Positions 6,185 to 6,263 of a stretch of DNA of 6,263 nt are shown here, piece by piece (the first letter of the stretch is position 1; each line of letters opens with the position of its first letter). The DNA lies in contig CAYMCM010000094.1 in the NCBI GenBank assembly GCA_964388945.1, forward strand, positions 1 through 6,263. The letters run 5' to 3'. The notes below the pieces were generated by a model. The model ran no database searches and had not been told where the DNA came from. It saw nothing but the letters and a program-made list of their open reading frames with translations. The DNA is from Roseburia_D sp964388945 (lineage in GTDB: Bacteria; Bacillota; Clostridia; Lachnospirales; Lachnospiraceae). A program made the translations under genes and the position numbers.

Positions 6185-6263
6185 CCATTCTTTTGTACTG
6201 CTGCGCAGGTACCTATATCCGTCAGCAGACCGGAAACTTTGCGGTTCGGCATGGCGTATCGCT
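6181..6263 (-). pseudogene. cotJC: Upstream (5') part of the CotJC / manganese-catalase family gene, truncated by the element
   Basis: From the right edge the open frame encodes RYAMPNRKVSGLLTDIG, matching the conserved CotJC/manganese-catalase segment before the metal-ligand ExxH. It then crosses the core into the element, reading T and CAAVQKNG before TGA at 6183-6181. The interrupted protein would therefore lack the ExxH ligands and everything after. The gene's start lies outside the window. Joining this part to 1-53 through one core gives an uninterrupted frame, and the Thr codon changes from ACC here to ACA in the rebuilt gene, which is silent. CotJC is a spore coat protein of the catalase fold made in the mother cell in Bacillus. 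The family call rests on motif recall over about 33 residues. Confidence 0.8.
6209..6215. repeat. Attachment core at right element end (attR core), GTACCTA
   Basis: Third copy of the 7-bp core. To its left is element sequence (the CTGCGCAG palindrome, 6201-6208); to its right the sequence departs from the element at 6216. Together with 49-55 it marks the outer limits of the array and allows the empty target site to be rebuilt. Confidence 0.85.

Larger units (their letters stand above)
3129..6215 (-). mobile_element. Serine-recombinase intervening element, copy 2, 3080-bp unit
   Basis: Second unit between the cores at 3129-3135 and 6209-6215, collinear with copy 1 at an offset of 3080 and without any difference I could find in the coding frames or the end sequences. 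Its right end abuts the upstream half of cotJC and its left end abuts copy 1 through a single shared core. Lack of divergence means the duplication is very recent, is kept homogeneous, or is an assembly product. Confidence 0.85.

Noticed and set aside
1..6263. Tandem repeat as ordinary RecA-mediated segmental duplication
   Set aside because: The only homology at the ends is 7 bp, and the boundaries coincide exactly with the recombinase stop and with a rebuilt reading frame, so a recombinase event is more likely.

Overview
The window looks like a piece of a spore-forming Firmicute, probably a gut Clostridia/Lachnospiraceae-type organism. The reasons are the spore-coat/manganese-catalase gene at both edges, strong AAGGAG/GGAGG-type ribosome sites, a SigA-like promoter and the style of the serine recombinase. 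This is inferred from reading the sequence; no database search was possible.

Layout. Everything real is on the minus strand. The two edges are halves of one gene of the CotJC / manganese-catalase family: the upstream part is at 6211-6263 and the downstream part at 1-53. Between them lies a 3080-bp unit present twice in direct tandem, with every ORF on both strands identical and offset by exactly 3080. A 7-bp core, GTACCTA (TAGGTAC on the coding strand), sits at the left edge (49-55), once between the copies (3129-3135) and at the right edge (6209-6215). Removing both units and keeping one core restores an open CotJC reading frame: RYAMPNRKVSGLLTDIG followed by TEELAHLEIVAAIVHQ. The insertion point lies just before the ExxH metal-ligand motif.

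Each unit, read in its direction of transcription (right to left), has a SigA-like promoter close to its right end. It then carries lrgA (holin-like membrane protein, CidA/LrgA family), lrgB (its membrane partner), a HAD-family phosphatase resembling phosphoglycolate phosphatase, and a serine site-specific recombinase whose TAG stop lies inside the core. The genes overlap or are 15 nt apart, so they read as one operon.

Interpretation (inference). This is a very small serine-recombinase intervening element inserted in a sporulation gene, similar in logic to the skin element in sigK, but with an LrgAB/HAD cargo instead of a prophage. It lies co-directional with cotJC, so mother-cell transcription of the cotJ operon could read into the recombinase operon, and precise excision would rebuild cotJC. 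The tandem state could reflect re-integration of an excised circle, or it could be an assembly product of a mixed integrated/circular population. No RNA genes, CRISPR arrays, inverted terminal repeats, DDE transposase or clear rho-independent terminators were seen. No stretch longer than about 90 bases lacks a gene.
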